The notes under the pieces were generated by a model. That model made no database searches, was not told where the DNA came from, and saw only the letters and a program-made list of their open reading frames with translations. From the NCBI GenBank assembly GCA_017624085.1, contig JAGANU010000003.1, forward strand, positions 1 through 38,833: a DNA stretch of 38,833 bases. Reading direction: 5' to 3'. This document shows, in pieces, positions 18,407 to 26,709 of the stretch (positions within the stretch are counted from its first letter, which is position 1; each line of letters begins with the position of its first letter). The stretch comes from Coprococcus sp. (lineage in GTDB: Bacteria; Bacillota_A; Clostridia; Lachnospirales; Lachnospiraceae). Made by a program: the position numbers and the translations under genes.

Positions 18407-18492
18407 ATTATAACACAAGAAACAGTATAAAAATGTGAGTGAAAATGTATAAAAATGTCGTTTGCGACCAAATACATGTTGTTTGCGACCAA
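18407..18492. promoter_or_regulatory. Divergent agr control region with two sets of direct repeats
   Basis: For agrC, a TATAAT lies on the minus strand at 18412-18407. On the plus strand GTTTGCGACCAA occurs twice, at 18460-18471 and 18481-18492, exactly 21 bases apart. TATAAAAATGT occurs twice, at 18426-18436 and 18448-18458, 22 bases apart. Paired repeats two helical turns apart upstream of a weak promoter are the usual arrangement for LytTR regulators such as AgrA. The GTT core agrees with LytTR sites, but the flanks match the general consensus only partly. Confidence 0.7.
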
Positions 18493-18498
18493 GGGGGA

Positions 18499-18526
18499 TT
18501 GAAATTGAAAAATATGATGTTAATTT
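18499..18526 (+). promoter_or_regulatory. Weak promoter for agrD and the output operon
   Basis: TTGAAA (18499-18504), 16 bases, TAATTT (18521-18526). It starts just downstream of the 12-base direct repeats, so an activator bound there would contact polymerase. The poor -10 box fits an activator-dependent promoter. Confidence 0.5.
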
Positions 18527-18583
18527 AGAGTTAGACAGAATTAATCAGCTTGAAGTGAAATACTACGAAGGGAGGGAAAACGC

Positions 18584-18730
18584 ATGAATAGCAAGAAAAA
18601 AACTATTCCAGCAAGAATTGTTGTTAAAACAGTCGAGAGAGTTGCAAGAGAGAAATCTGGTCTGAACTGCTGGGGATTATTGTATGAGCCGAAGAGACCG
18701 GAAGCGTTGGTAAAAAAAAGCGATAAGTAA
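18584..18730 (+). CDS. agrD: AgrD-like cyclic lactone autoinducer pro-peptide
   Basis: A 48-codon gene. The N-terminal half (residues 1-24) is basic and amphipathic, as in AgrD leaders. The core and tail read NCWGLLYEPKRPEAL. Lined up with S. aureus AgrD, the ring Cys29 is followed by four residues (WGLL) and then YEPKRPEAL, matching the DEPKVPEEL recognition tail placed after the five-residue ring. The predicted pheromone therefore has a CWGLL thiolactone ring with a short N-terminal tail ending in Asn28; the tail's length cannot be read from sequence. GGGAGG precedes the ATG. It is divergent from agrCAB, unlike the usual agrBDCA order, and heads an operon of secreted and ABC genes. Confidence 0.9.
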   Translation: MNSKKKTIPARIVVKTVERVAREKSGLNCWGLLYEPKRPEALVKKSDK

Positions 18731-18751
18731 GTATTAGAAGGAGGAAAGTTT

Positions 18752-19168
18752 ATGGTAAGAGTAATCGATAAAAAAAAGGTAATGCCGATAATTGTGACAA
18801 TAGGAATGATAGTGGCTATGTTGTTTGCATGTCATATTCAGGCTAATGCAATGAATGTGATTAGTCAGACTTTTGATTCAACAACTTATACAGGAAGTAT
18901 TACATATACTACAGTTGCAGGTCCATCCGGGTACTATACAATGGCTTTGTCGAGTGGTAGGACTGCAAATAGGTTATATGAATCTGTAAGTTTAAAATCA
19001 TCAGGAGGCGTAACTAGACCTAGTATTTCAGGGTCTGGGTCAAATACCTCTTATGTAAGTGCCAGAACTGGAACTTTTTCGGATGGGTATTATACAACAA
19101 AAGGATATTATTATTATAGTGTAACTACTCACAAAGGAAATGATTATACATTCAGCACCACAAAATAG
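18752..19168 (+). CDS. Small secreted protein of unknown function
   Basis: A 138-residue protein with a clear Sec signal: basic VRVIDKKK, a hydrophobic core (about 11-26), and a likely cleavage after QANA (about 33). The mature part of about 105 residues is very rich in Ser, Thr, Tyr and Gly, has no Cys, and looks beta-stranded (repeated short runs such as TYTGSITYT and KGYYYYSV). AGGAGG lies 7 bases before the ATG, and the gene begins 21 bases after agrD, so it is almost surely coexpressed with the pheromone. I do not recognise a family. Size, secretion and linked ABC exporter resemble secreted bacteriocins such as the lactococcin 972 type, but no motif proves it; a surface or matrix protein is equally possible. 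Confidence 0.8.
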   Translation: MVRVIDKKKVMPIIVTIGMIVAMLFACHIQANAMNVISQTFDSTTYTGSITYTTVAGPSGYYTMALSSGRTANRLYESVSLKSSGGVTRPSISGSGSNTSYVSARTGTFSDGYYTTKGYYYYSVTTHKGNDYTFSTTK

Positions 19169-19211
19169 TAGTAAATCTGGTGATTGTGAACGAGATAGAG
19201 GGAGGCTGTAT

Positions 19212-21212
19212 ATGGGGAAAAGAACGATAATAATTATTTGTATGATGTTTCTTCTGGCTGTTTTTCAGACAGGATGTACTAAAAACGATAAAAGAACTCA
19301 GAATTTTCTTGGCGGGTATGGGCAGATCGAAAACGGCGCGTTTGCTGATACATATGAGTCTCCCTTTTTCGAGGATGATGTTTATATTTATTACAGAAAT
19401 CTAAAAATAAACAAGAATACAAAAAAATGGATTAATCTGTGTGAAAAGCCCGGGTGTACTCATGGCACTGCAGATTGTATTCAGTATATGCATGCCGGTC
19501 ATGTTTTTCCGGCAGAGGACAAAATATATTTTGCGGATGGGAAGAAGCTTTACACAATAAACACATCGGGAGAGAAGGAATATGTCGCTGAGTTTAGTAA
19601 GGATTGCAATGGGGTGTCACTGGCAGATGACGTGAACATTGGAAGTATACAAGCTGTTTCAGAGAATGTTATATACGTATCTTGTCAGCAGGGAAGCTGC
19701 TTCTTCAATATAGAGACTGGAGATAAATTGTATGTGTATACATACGAATTTTGTGGAGATGAAGGCAGTATATATTATTATGATGATGGGATACAGGCAG
19801 TTGTGAAGGTGGACACACGTACTTTAGTTAGCCATAATCTGATGGGAACAAAAGGGGTATATCCACGGGTAATAAAGGACGGAAAACTTTACTGTGATAC
19901 AGACGCAGGTGCGGTGTGTTGTATTGATAACGCAGGCAATATAGAATTAATAAAGAGTAGTGATAAGTGTAATTATACACTAATAAGTGTGTATGATGAC
20001 AGACTGTATTACTTGGAAAGTGACAGTAATCAGTTTACCGGTGAGGGTACGTATTGTAACTTGTGCTCATCGATGCTTGATGGCAGTGATGAGATAAATA
20101 AAGCTGCTCAAGGAATAAATCCTGAAATGGCAATGTTTGCAGGTGATCAAAAGATATTTTTTCTAGACACAGATTATGATGGTTATGGCGGGATAAAATC
20201 TGTAAGCACATTTAGTTTTGTAGATGATTCGTATAATGAATATCCATCAAGCATAAGCTCAGATACAGATTTGACTGGTGAAAACAATTCGGAGATGCCT
20301 GAGCCAAACGAGGACAGTGAAACCCAGGACGAAAAGAGCTTTGCCATTGGTTCTGCGTTTTATGCAAGTGTAAAAGATGAACTAACTGGAAAAGACATAT
20401 ATGTTAAGCAGGATAAAGAGCCGTTTATAATAGATGGAAGTGAGAATTGGACAACGTTTTACACAAACGTAGAAGTTAATGGATATCCGGAGGAAGGATA
20501 TATTTATATATTTGTAATGTGCGATGGAAAGCTCCAGATGTCACAGGTGGAGAATGAAAAAATGGCACTGATAAGTAAAGTGCGATATAAAAATAAAAAG
20601 GATATGTATGTAAAACTGGGATTTGAGTTGGGAAATTCTTCGCCCGATAACAAAATAGTTATAGGTTTTTATCTCAGCGATTTTGAAATTACTGACAACT
20701 ATGAGGAATTTTCAAAATACAGGGAAACGGTCACAACCAAGGAGTTTCGTTACCGGCTGGCTGATGGATATTCTTTAGATAATGGTACAGTTGTAGAAGA
20801 AGAGTCTAAATATGAAACAGATGATGTATATACATATGAAGATCAGGAAAATAGGGATACAATTTCAGGTACAATCATAACGGCAATATCTGATGATATT
20901 CCAATAAAAAGACAAAAAGAGAGATGGCGTGTTTGTCTAAGTGATGCTTCAAAATGTAAAGTAATATTATGTGCAGATTATGGGACATATGATATTTATG
21001 CGATAGTTGACGATGCTGTCATGCCGTTAAGTGGTGAGGGTAGCAGCATCAGGTGCAATATTACTGGTGACAATGAGGCCGTTGTATTTACGACAGACAT
21101 GGAATCGGTATTATGGGATGGACAACCTCATAAAGTCAAAATATTGGTGAATGACAGACAGACAGGCAGGTTGGGAATCAGTTCAGCTCAGATAATAGAG
21201 AAAAGGGATTGA
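19212..21212 (+). CDS. Large surface lipoprotein, unknown function
   Basis: A 666-residue protein with a lipoprotein signal peptide (MGKRTIIIICMMFLLAVFQ, then TGC); the -3 residue is Gln rather than the usual Leu. The next 300 residues contain a CEKPGCTHGTADC cysteine motif and repeated short segments such as KIYFADGKKLYTI and DDRLYYLESDSN, suggesting a beta-propeller-like fold found in many Lachnospiraceae lipoproteins. After an acidic linker (about 355-375), the C-terminal half is a separate beta-rich domain. The ATG at 19212 was chosen because GGGAGG precedes it and the signal peptide begins there; an earlier in-frame start would overlap the upstream gene. It lies between the secreted protein and ABC genes of the agr-linked operon and may be their extracellular partner. 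Confidence 0.8.
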   Translation: MGKRTIIIICMMFLLAVFQTGCTKNDKRTQNFLGGYGQIENGAFADTYESPFFEDDVYIYYRNLKINKNTKKWINLCEKPGCTHGTADCIQYMHAGHVFPAEDKIYFADGKKLYTINTSGEKEYVAEFSKDCNGVSLADDVNIGSIQAVSENVIYVSCQQGSCFFNIETGDKLYVYTYEFCGDEGSIYYYDDGIQAVVKVDTRTLVSHNLMGTKGVYPRVIKDGKLYCDTDAGAVCCIDNAGNIELIKSSDKCNYTLISVYDDRLYYLESDSNQFTGEGTYCNLCSSMLDGSDEINKAAQGINPEMAMFAGDQKIFFLDTDYDGYGGIKSVSTFSFVDDSYNEYPSSISSDTDLTGENNSEMPEPNEDSETQDEKSFAIGSAFYASVKDELTGKDIYVKQDKEPFIIDGSENWTTFYTNVEVNGYPEEGYIYIFVMCDGKLQMSQVENEKMALISKVRYKNKKDMYVKLGFELGNSSPDNKIVIGFYLSDFEITDNYEEFSKYRETVTTKEFRYRLADGYSLDNGTVVEEESKYETDDVYTYEDQENRDTISGTIITAISDDIPIKRQKERWRVCLSDASKCKVILCADYGTYDIYAIVDDAVMPLSGEGSSIRCNITGDNEAVVFTTDMESVLWDGQPHKVKILVNDRQTGRLGISSAQIIEKRD

Positions 21213-21216
21213 TAAG

Positions 21217-22563
21217 TTGATAGGTCTTGAGATAAAAAAATGTATAAAAACAAAGGGAATTATCGCTTCGTTTATTCTTATGTTGCTGTGCATGTGTTTA
21301 AATGCCATAAACAATGCAGGCATGCTTAACAGATTTAAGGCCGGTGTTATGAGTGAGGAAGGTGTAAATACTTCACGTTATGAGAAGCAGTTGTTTGACA
21401 GCATGGATGGCACATGTTATTCCGAAAAGCTTTATGATGATATGCTTAAAACCGAAAAACTTTTATATGATGGAGAGGACGAAAGTAAGGCAAGAGAAAA
21501 GGGTATATATGCACCTGAAAAAAGATTTGACAGATACGTATACTCAACGGTTATCAACATGCTTCTTTACTGCAATTCATACACCGCAGATATAGACTAT
21601 CTTATAGAAAATACAAGACAGTTGAAGGACAACAATCTGGGACTTGGAGATTATTGCGACTGGTATAAGGATAAAGAAGCTCAGGTGGTAATAGATAAGT
21701 ATACTAAGCTTAGAAACGAGATTTCTCCTAAAATTTCGTATACAAAAAGTGCATACTGGTGGTGTTTTAGTGTTTCTCAGGGCGCAAATAATTTTGGCAA
21801 TGAGATGCTTCTGCTATTTATATGCTGTGTTACTGTGTGCTTTTTCGTTGATGAATATCAAAGTGGAGCAATTCAGATGACATTTGTAACCAGCAACGGA
21901 AGATTATATCTGTTTGCATTAAAAAACGTGATATTATTTGCATTTAATCTGGTTGTTGTGCTATTAAGCTGTGGGGTAGATGCACTTATTATATCAATGA
22001 GAATGGGAAGTGTATTTACATCAGTCGGACAGCCGATACAGATGGTTTATGATTCTGAAGCGGGTGCAATTGCCGAGTTTTGTCCCATGGATATAACATT
22101 TGGTCAGTATATGCTATTGGTCTGTCTGATGAGATTTATTGCATTATGTTTTGTGACTGTGGTATGCGAAATCCTTTCTGTTATCTTTAGAAAAGGAATA
22201 TGGGCAACATTATATTCGGTAGTATTCTCGGTAGGTTTGCTTGAATTTACAAAATATGTTTCACAGACAGGGCTTATGTACTATGAGAAACAATCAGACA
22301 CATTAAATAAAGTATACATATGGCTGAAAACATATTCACCCATATCACTGCTGTGGTGTAATGATTATATAGCGGGGTATGATGGTCAGAATGTTTTAGG
22401 ATATCCAATTAACAGGATATGGCTGGTTCTATTCTTGTCAGTTATGTGGATTATTGGATTGTGTGCTATAGGTGGGTTTTTATATTGTAGAAGGGGAGGA
22501 CAGCATGAAGCTGGAATTGGCAGGATTATCAAAAAAGTATGGGGATATAGAGGCCTTGACTAA
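21217..22563 (+). CDS. ABC-2-type transporter permease
   Basis: A 448-residue membrane protein with one N-terminal segment (about 13-33), a soluble outside region (about 35-180), then about five more segments, as in ABC-2 permeases of antibiotic or peptide exporters. The start is a TTG at 21217, four bases after the lipoprotein stop, with AAAGGG upstream. Its end overlaps the ATPase gene by 59 bases. It pairs with the ATPase at 22505 and the permease at 23369. The substrate is unknown; candidates are the secreted protein's partner peptide or another product of this operon. Confidence 0.85.
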   Translation: MIGLEIKKCIKTKGIIASFILMLLCMCLNAINNAGMLNRFKAGVMSEEGVNTSRYEKQLFDSMDGTCYSEKLYDDMLKTEKLLYDGEDESKAREKGIYAPEKRFDRYVYSTVINMLLYCNSYTADIDYLIENTRQLKDNNLGLGDYCDWYKDKEAQVVIDKYTKLRNEISPKISYTKSAYWWCFSVSQGANNFGNEMLLLFICCVTVCFFVDEYQSGAIQMTFVTSNGRLYLFALKNVILFAFNLVVVLLSCGVDALIISMRMGSVFTSVGQPIQMVYDSEAGAIAEFCPMDITFGQYMLLVCLMRFIALCFVTVVCEILSVIFRKGIWATLYSVVFSVGLLEFTKYVSQTGLMYYEKQSDTLNKVYIWLKTYSPISLLWCNDYIAGYDGQNVLGYPINRIWLVLFLSVMWIIGLCAIGGFLYCRRGGQHEAGIGRIIKKVWGYRGLD

Positions 22564-23368
22564 CGTGGGCACTGTACTTGAAAATGGAGTTTACGGGCTG
22601 CTGGGGGCAAATGGAGCCGGTAAGTCTACTCTCATGAACATAATAACCGGATTGCTAAAACCAACAAAAGGAGAGATCCTTGTGGATGGAGTTCCGGTCG
22701 GTAAGCTGGGAAAGAAATATAGAGAGCAGCTTGGGTATCTGCCACAGACACCAGGTCTGTATGGATTCTATACCGGGAGAGAATTGCTGACATATTTTGC
22801 AAAGCTAAAGGGTGTTGACAGTTCAAAGAAGCATATTGACGAACTGCTAGAGCTTGTTCATCTTGTTCAGGATGGAGACAAAAAGGTAGGTGGCTATTCC
22901 GGTGGAATGAAGAAACGAATCGGGATTGCAATAGCACTGTTAAATAAGCCTCAGCTGTTGATATTGGATGAGCCTACGGCAGGGCTTGATACTCAGGAGA
23001 GAATTAGTCTGAGGGGGATAATAAGCAAAATAAAGTACGACAGTATTATCATCATATCCACACATATAGTTTCTGATGTAGAGTATATTGCTGATAACAT
23101 CTTGCTTATGAAGAATGGGTTATTGCTGAGAAATGTACGATATAATGATTTAATAAATGAAATGAAGGGAAATGTATGGAGTATTGATGTCCCTGCTGAA
23201 AGTGTACTTGAGCTTTCGGAGAAATACATTGTGACTAGTGCAGTAAACATTGACAGAAATATGGTTGAACTCAGAATTGTTAATGATACAAAACCATTTG
23301 ACAATGGGGTGGGGGTATATCCTACATTGGAAGATGCGTATATGAAATATCTGAGGAGAAATGACTAA
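22505..23368 (+). CDS. ABC transporter ATP-binding protein (CcmA/NatA type)
   Basis: A 287-residue ATPase that powers the two flanking permeases at the inner face of the membrane. Walker A is GLLGANGAGKSTLM, the signature is GGYSGGMKKRIGIA, Walker B is LLILDEPTAGLD and the switch His lies in IIISTHIVSD. A C-terminal extension of about 75 residues follows, as in NatA/BcrA-type drug or peptide exporters. The ATG at 22505 was chosen because GGGGAGG lies just before it. The start lies inside the 3' end of the upstream permease gene, and the next permease starts on the base after its stop, so translation is coupled. Confidence 0.95.
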   Translation: MKLELAGLSKKYGDIEALTNVGTVLENGVYGLLGANGAGKSTLMNIITGLLKPTKGEILVDGVPVGKLGKKYREQLGYLPQTPGLYGFYTGRELLTYFAKLKGVDSSKKHIDELLELVHLVQDGDKKVGGYSGGMKKRIGIAIALLNKPQLLILDEPTAGLDTQERISLRGIISKIKYDSIIIISTHIVSDVEYIADNILLMKNGLLLRNVRYNDLINEMKGNVWSIDVPAESVLELSEKYIVTSAVNIDRNMVELRIVNDTKPFDNGVGVYPTLEDAYMKYLRRND

Positions 23369-24367
23369 GTGTTTGCATTTGAGTTAAAAAAATATATAAG
23401 AGGCTATAGTATGCTCCTCCTTCTGCTGGGATCGGCATATTTTGGTTCGCTCATGTTTATGGGCGGTACCACAGATGATAAGACAAAGGATTTATACGAA
23501 GAATATATCTATAAGCTGGAAGGCAGCATGGATGATGAGAAGGAAGGGTATATACTGTCTGAAAAGGAAAAAATGGACAGAGGGAAATGGGAGTGTGAGC
23601 ATGTATCTGAAAAAAGTGACCCTGACTATCAGGCAATAGACTACTATTTGCAGCATCAGATGGCCTGGGAAATGATATATGACAGGTATATAAATATCAT
23701 GGGCATGGATAACGATGGGGAAAGGATGATGTATGATGACCTTAATCTGCAGAGATTTTTTAAGCAGAGCAAGGTGAACTACTATGAGTTGCTTGCGTTT
23801 CTGATTATTGTTTTATATGCAGTTGTTCTTGACTATAGAAATAACAGACATCTTATGATAAAGACAAGTGCAAATGGCGGTTTCAGGTATATCGTGACGA
23901 AACAGAATGGGGTTATGTTTATATCCGTTATCACCTCGTTATTTTTTTCTATAATCCAGTATTTGTACATCCTTATATGTGGCGAGAGCAGTAAACTGTC
24001 GTATCCCATAAGAAGTATGTGTGATTTTTCCGGAGTTAAGTGGAGTGTATCTGTGTGCGAATACTTGCTGATAAGAGATTGCATTCATGTGATGTGGTGT
24101 GTTGTAGTGGCACTTGCAACGTGTTGTGTTGGGATTATAGTGAGAAAATTACAGACCGGATTATTTGTAGCACTGTTCATAACGATACTACCAATTCAAA
24201 TAAACAGAATGTCAGAGAGAAAACCTCTTATGTGGATTTGCAGTGTATATTTAGATAAAGAATATGCTGTGGCAAGTTATAGCGTTAGTGCTGTTGCATG
24301 GGCTTTGGTATGCTTTATTGTTTTGTATTTGGTAAATGGATTGGTGTGGATGAGATATAAGACGTAG
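23369..24367 (+). CDS. ABC transporter permease
   Basis: A 332-residue membrane protein beginning with GTG directly after the ATPase stop codon (GAGGAGAAATGACTAAGTG). It has an N-terminal segment (about 12-32), a soluble region rich in charged residues (about 35-130), then about five hydrophobic segments, giving the same layout as the upstream permease at 21217. The two probably form a heterodimeric exporter with the ATPase. It is the last gene of the agrD-led operon. Confidence 0.85.
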   Translation: MFAFELKKYIRGYSMLLLLLGSAYFGSLMFMGGTTDDKTKDLYEEYIYKLEGSMDDEKEGYILSEKEKMDRGKWECEHVSEKSDPDYQAIDYYLQHQMAWEMIYDRYINIMGMDNDGERMMYDDLNLQRFFKQSKVNYYELLAFLIIVLYAVVLDYRNNRHLMIKTSANGGFRYIVTKQNGVMFISVITSLFFSIIQYLYILICGESSKLSYPIRSMCDFSGVKWSVSVCEYLLIRDCIHVMWCVVVALATCCVGIIVRKLQTGLFVALFITILPIQINRMSERKPLMWICSVYLDKEYAVASYSVSAVAWALVCFIVLYLVNGLVWMRYKT

Positions 24368-24459
24368 ATATTATATCTGTTGTAAGTACCCTTTGTATGT
24401 AGGTTTCAATGTTTGAAGAAAAAAGACATTAAACTCATGTGAAGTAATTGTAAAATATG

Positions 24460-24483
24460 GGATACAAATACAGAACTGTATCC
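24460..24483 (+). terminator. Weak hairpin downstream of the agr-linked operon
   Basis: GGATACA (24460-24466) pairs with TGTATCC (24477-24483), followed by only TTT. It could be a weak terminator. The rest of 24368-24505 holds nothing else that I recognise. Confidence 0.35.
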
Positions 24484-24505
24484 TTTGGGTAACGAGTGTT
24501 ATATT

Positions 24506-24676
24506 ATGGCAGTAAAATCCGCTAATATGTACGCAAGAGTAGAGCCAGATGTGAAAGAGCAGGCAGAAAGCATCTTATCAGCACTTGGCAAAGGCATGAG
24601 CCACGGGGACCTGTCCCCGTGGCTCATTGGTTATCAAGCTGTTGGTATACAATTGCCTGATAGGTCCTACCTATAG
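24506..24676 (+). pseudogene. RelB/DinJ antitoxin remnant cut off by a REP-like palindrome
   Basis: The first 28 or so residues (MAVKSANMYARVEPDVKEQ, then AESILSALG) are a good RelB/DinJ N-terminus. The frame then runs into the palindrome at 24596-24627 and continues as unrelated sequence to a stop at 24676. The family normally continues for about 60 more residues, and no toxin gene follows. It is thus a truncated relic or a very short orphan; a ribosome site before the ATG is poor. Confidence 0.65.
24596..24627. repeat. Perfect REP-like palindrome
   Basis: ATGAGCCACGGGGAC (24596-24610) and GTCCCCGTGGCTCAT (24613-24627) are perfect 15-base inverted arms around CT. The core GGGGAC/GTCCCC is shared with the other repeats, but the outer arm has been replaced by GAGCCAC. 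The stop codon of the leftward response-regulator gene (24626-24624) lies within the right arm. Confidence 0.8.
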
Positions 24677-25340
24677 GTATTGGCACATGCTCATAGCCCC
24701 GCAGCTTGATGAGCAGATTGGTTCTGTCGCAAGCGGAAATGAAATGGATGTTCACAATGTAGCTTTTATGACACCTTATAAATGACTTTGGAAGAAACTG
24801 TATGATGTCCTTAAGGGGGGTGGAGCTTGATACGAATTCTCCTAAAACGGTATATACATGTACATTTCTATGGACAGCTTTCAAATATACGATTTCAGAT
24901 GGCAGCAGTCTGAAATAAACACCTGATACATCACGGAAGCGGATAGGCTTTTCCGATATTATGTTCATATTAATGAGCTTCTGAATCGAATCGATCAAAT
25001 CTGTGCTGTTAAGGGGTTTTTCAATAAAGTCAAAGCAGTTGGTCGCATGGATTGCACGAGCGGCCTCATTTACATACCCGGTTATGAACAAAATAGGAGT
25101 ATGTTTATATGGGGATAATGAGCGGATGTACCTTCCCAGGTCAATTCCATTATGTCCATCTGCGCTATTGAGATCAATATCCAGAAGAATAATATCGATA
25201 TCCATATTGCCATTTAGTATATCTACAGCCTCATTATAGCTTGAAGCCTTCAGGCACCTGGTGTCCTTAAAATGTGTTGTTATTATTGCCCCTGTGCCTT
25301 CAAGCTGGGCAGTATCATCATCTACTATAAGTGCATTCAT
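24624..25340 (-). CDS. LytTR-family response regulator
   Basis: A 238-residue regulator with a receiver domain (VDDDTAQLEG; Asp54 in IILLDIDLN; FITGY; FIEKPLN) and a C-terminal LytTR domain with FIRCHKSYIVNIHFI and PIPIGRTYQ, the same build as the AgrA-like protein at 16269. The ATG at 25340 follows GGAGG by 9 bases; ten extra upstream codons are not supported. It lies 34 bases after the kinase gene at 25375 in one leftward operon. The stop codon is inside the REP-like palindrome. The likely target is the divergent ABC/lipoprotein operon at 26902. Confidence 0.92.
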   Translation of the reverse strand: MNALIVDDDTAQLEGTGAIITTHFKDTRCLKASSYNEAVDILNGNMDIDIILLDIDLNSADGHNGIDLGRYIRSLSPYKHTPILFITGYVNEAARAIHATNCFDFIEKPLNSTDLIDSIQKLINMNIISEKPIRFRDVSGVYFRLLPSEIVYLKAVHRNVHVYTVLGEFVSSSTPLKDIIQFLPKSFIRCHKSYIVNIHFISACDRTNLLIKLRGYEHVPIPIGRTYQAIVYQQLDNQ

Positions 25341-25374
25341 GTATGTCTTCCTCCAAAGGTATGTAAGCATAATT

Positions 25375-26649
25375 CTATACGATTATTTCGAATCTTATCA
25401 GTGTATCACCTGTGACAACAGGGTTTTCTATGTACAATTCACCACCATAGCTGTCCAGTAGCTGTTTTGCATTATAAAGACCATAGCCTCTCTTGGAGCC
25501 GGATTGGGATGAGACAGTTTTGGTCGTGTAGCCCATCTTCATCATGTTTGCAATAAGCTCTGATGTAAGCACAGGTCCTTTGTTGATGGTGGCAAATGTT
25601 ATGCGCTCTCCATCGCTGTCTATTTCCACAGAAACATCATCAGATGAATCGATGGCTTCTATAGCATTGTCTATTAGTATCCCGGCAACCTTTATTAATT
25701 CATATTCAGGCATGTGGCTGTGTATATCATAGCACCGGACCTGAATGTTTATTGTTTTATTCATCTTTTTTGCGTTCTCCAGCTTCGTGTAAAGAAATCC
25801 TGACAAAACCTTCATGTTTAGCTTTACAAGATTTGTGTGGTGAAAATCTCTGGATATATCATCTATATGTTGGTTCAGCGCTTTGGAAAGTGAGGGATAG
25901 TCACTGTAGGTGCAGGCAATCATCTGTATTGCATTCAGTTCATTTGCAAAATCATGCTGTCTTCTTTGTATATCCTGTATAAGGTTGTTCATCATAGGCT
26001 CATAGGTCTGGTAGCTTTCCAGACTCTCCTGCTGTCTGGAGATTGTAAGCTGCTGCCTGATAAGCAGGTAGTCAGAAAAAAAGACCACTACGGCAAATGA
26101 AAAAAGAAGGGGAACCGTTACAGTTGTATCGAAACCGGTGTATTTGGATGCAAATACCTCTATCACGTACATTAAGGCCAGATTTACTATTGTGCATTTT
26201 ATGTAGATGCTGCTTCGTATGATGTATATGTATAATTTATGGACAGGTAAGATTTTTAATAGGAGTATTCCAATTGCGAATGAGCCTGTCTGTCCAATAA
26301 GTGCCTGTATGTTACAATCATTAATTTCAAGCTTGCTGAAAGCCATATAGAAAATGTCCTGAAAAGCAACGATATATATGTAACTAAGAATATAGCCCAA
26401 CATAGTCTCGGAGTGACTCCTCTGATATAGAAGCTTGTACGAAATATAACTCATTGGAAACAAGAGAATTGCACAAAATGCGTCAGGAAAAATATATGAA
26501 AATATAGTTCCCAAGAACAAGTATATAAGGATGATTGCCACAGGACGATTCGTGTTCCTTAGCTTCGCATTATATAAGCTGCATAGAATAAATACTTCAA
26601 AGAGAGTATCTAATGTAAAACAGTATATATCTATAAGATCTGTAAGCAT
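25375..26649 (-). CDS. GHKL sensor histidine kinase (AgrC/ComD class)
   Basis: A 424-residue membrane kinase: about six N-terminal hydrophobic segments (about 5-205), a phosphorylation helix with QRRQHDFANELNAIQMIA, and a GHKL ATPase domain with GILIDNAIEAI and SGSKRGYGLYNAKQLLDSYGG. This class senses peptides or small signals through the membrane part. The ATG at 26649 is preferred because AAAGGGGAG precedes it; longer in-frame starts lie within a REP-like repeat (26687-26709) and are probably accidental. Unlike the first kinase, no agrB or agrD-like gene is nearby, so the ligand must come from elsewhere or be a foreign peptide. Confidence 0.9.
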   Translation of the reverse strand: MLTDLIDIYCFTLDTLFEVFILCSLYNAKLRNTNRPVAIILIYLFLGTIFSYIFPDAFCAILLFPMSYISYKLLYQRSHSETMLGYILSYIYIVAFQDIFYMAFSKLEINDCNIQALIGQTGSFAIGILLLKILPVHKLYIYIIRSSIYIKCTIVNLALMYVIEVFASKYTGFDTTVTVPLLFSFAVVVFFSDYLLIRQQLTISRQQESLESYQTYEPMMNNLIQDIQRRQHDFANELNAIQMIACTYSDYPSLSKALNQHIDDISRDFHHTNLVKLNMKVLSGFLYTKLENAKKMNKTINIQVRCYDIHSHMPEYELIKVAGILIDNAIEAIDSSDDVSVEIDSDGERITFATINKGPVLTSELIANMMKMGYTTKTVSSQSGSKRGYGLYNAKQLLDSYGGELYIENPVVTGDTLIRFEIIV

Positions 26650-26686
26650 AACAACAAGCTCCCCTTTTATGTCTTTGATAATAAGA

Positions 26687-26709
26687 GCCATGGGGACAGG
26701 TACCATGGC
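26687..26709. repeat. Diverged REP-like palindrome upstream of the kinase
   Basis: GCCATGG (26687-26693) and CCATGGC (26703-26709) flank GGACAGGTA. The core GGGGACAGGT is intact, while the outer arms differ from the common repeat. It lies about 40 bases before the kinase start. The rest of the gap to 26901 shows no clear promoter or small gene. Confidence 0.6.

Noticed and set aside
19140..19211. Longer start for the large lipoprotein, overlapping the small secreted protein
   Set aside because: The lipoprotein signal peptide and the GGGAGG ribosome site belong to the ATG at 19212.
26650..26706. Longer start for the GHKL kinase
   Set aside because: It would begin within a REP-like repeat; the ATG at 26649 has AAAGGGGAG in front.
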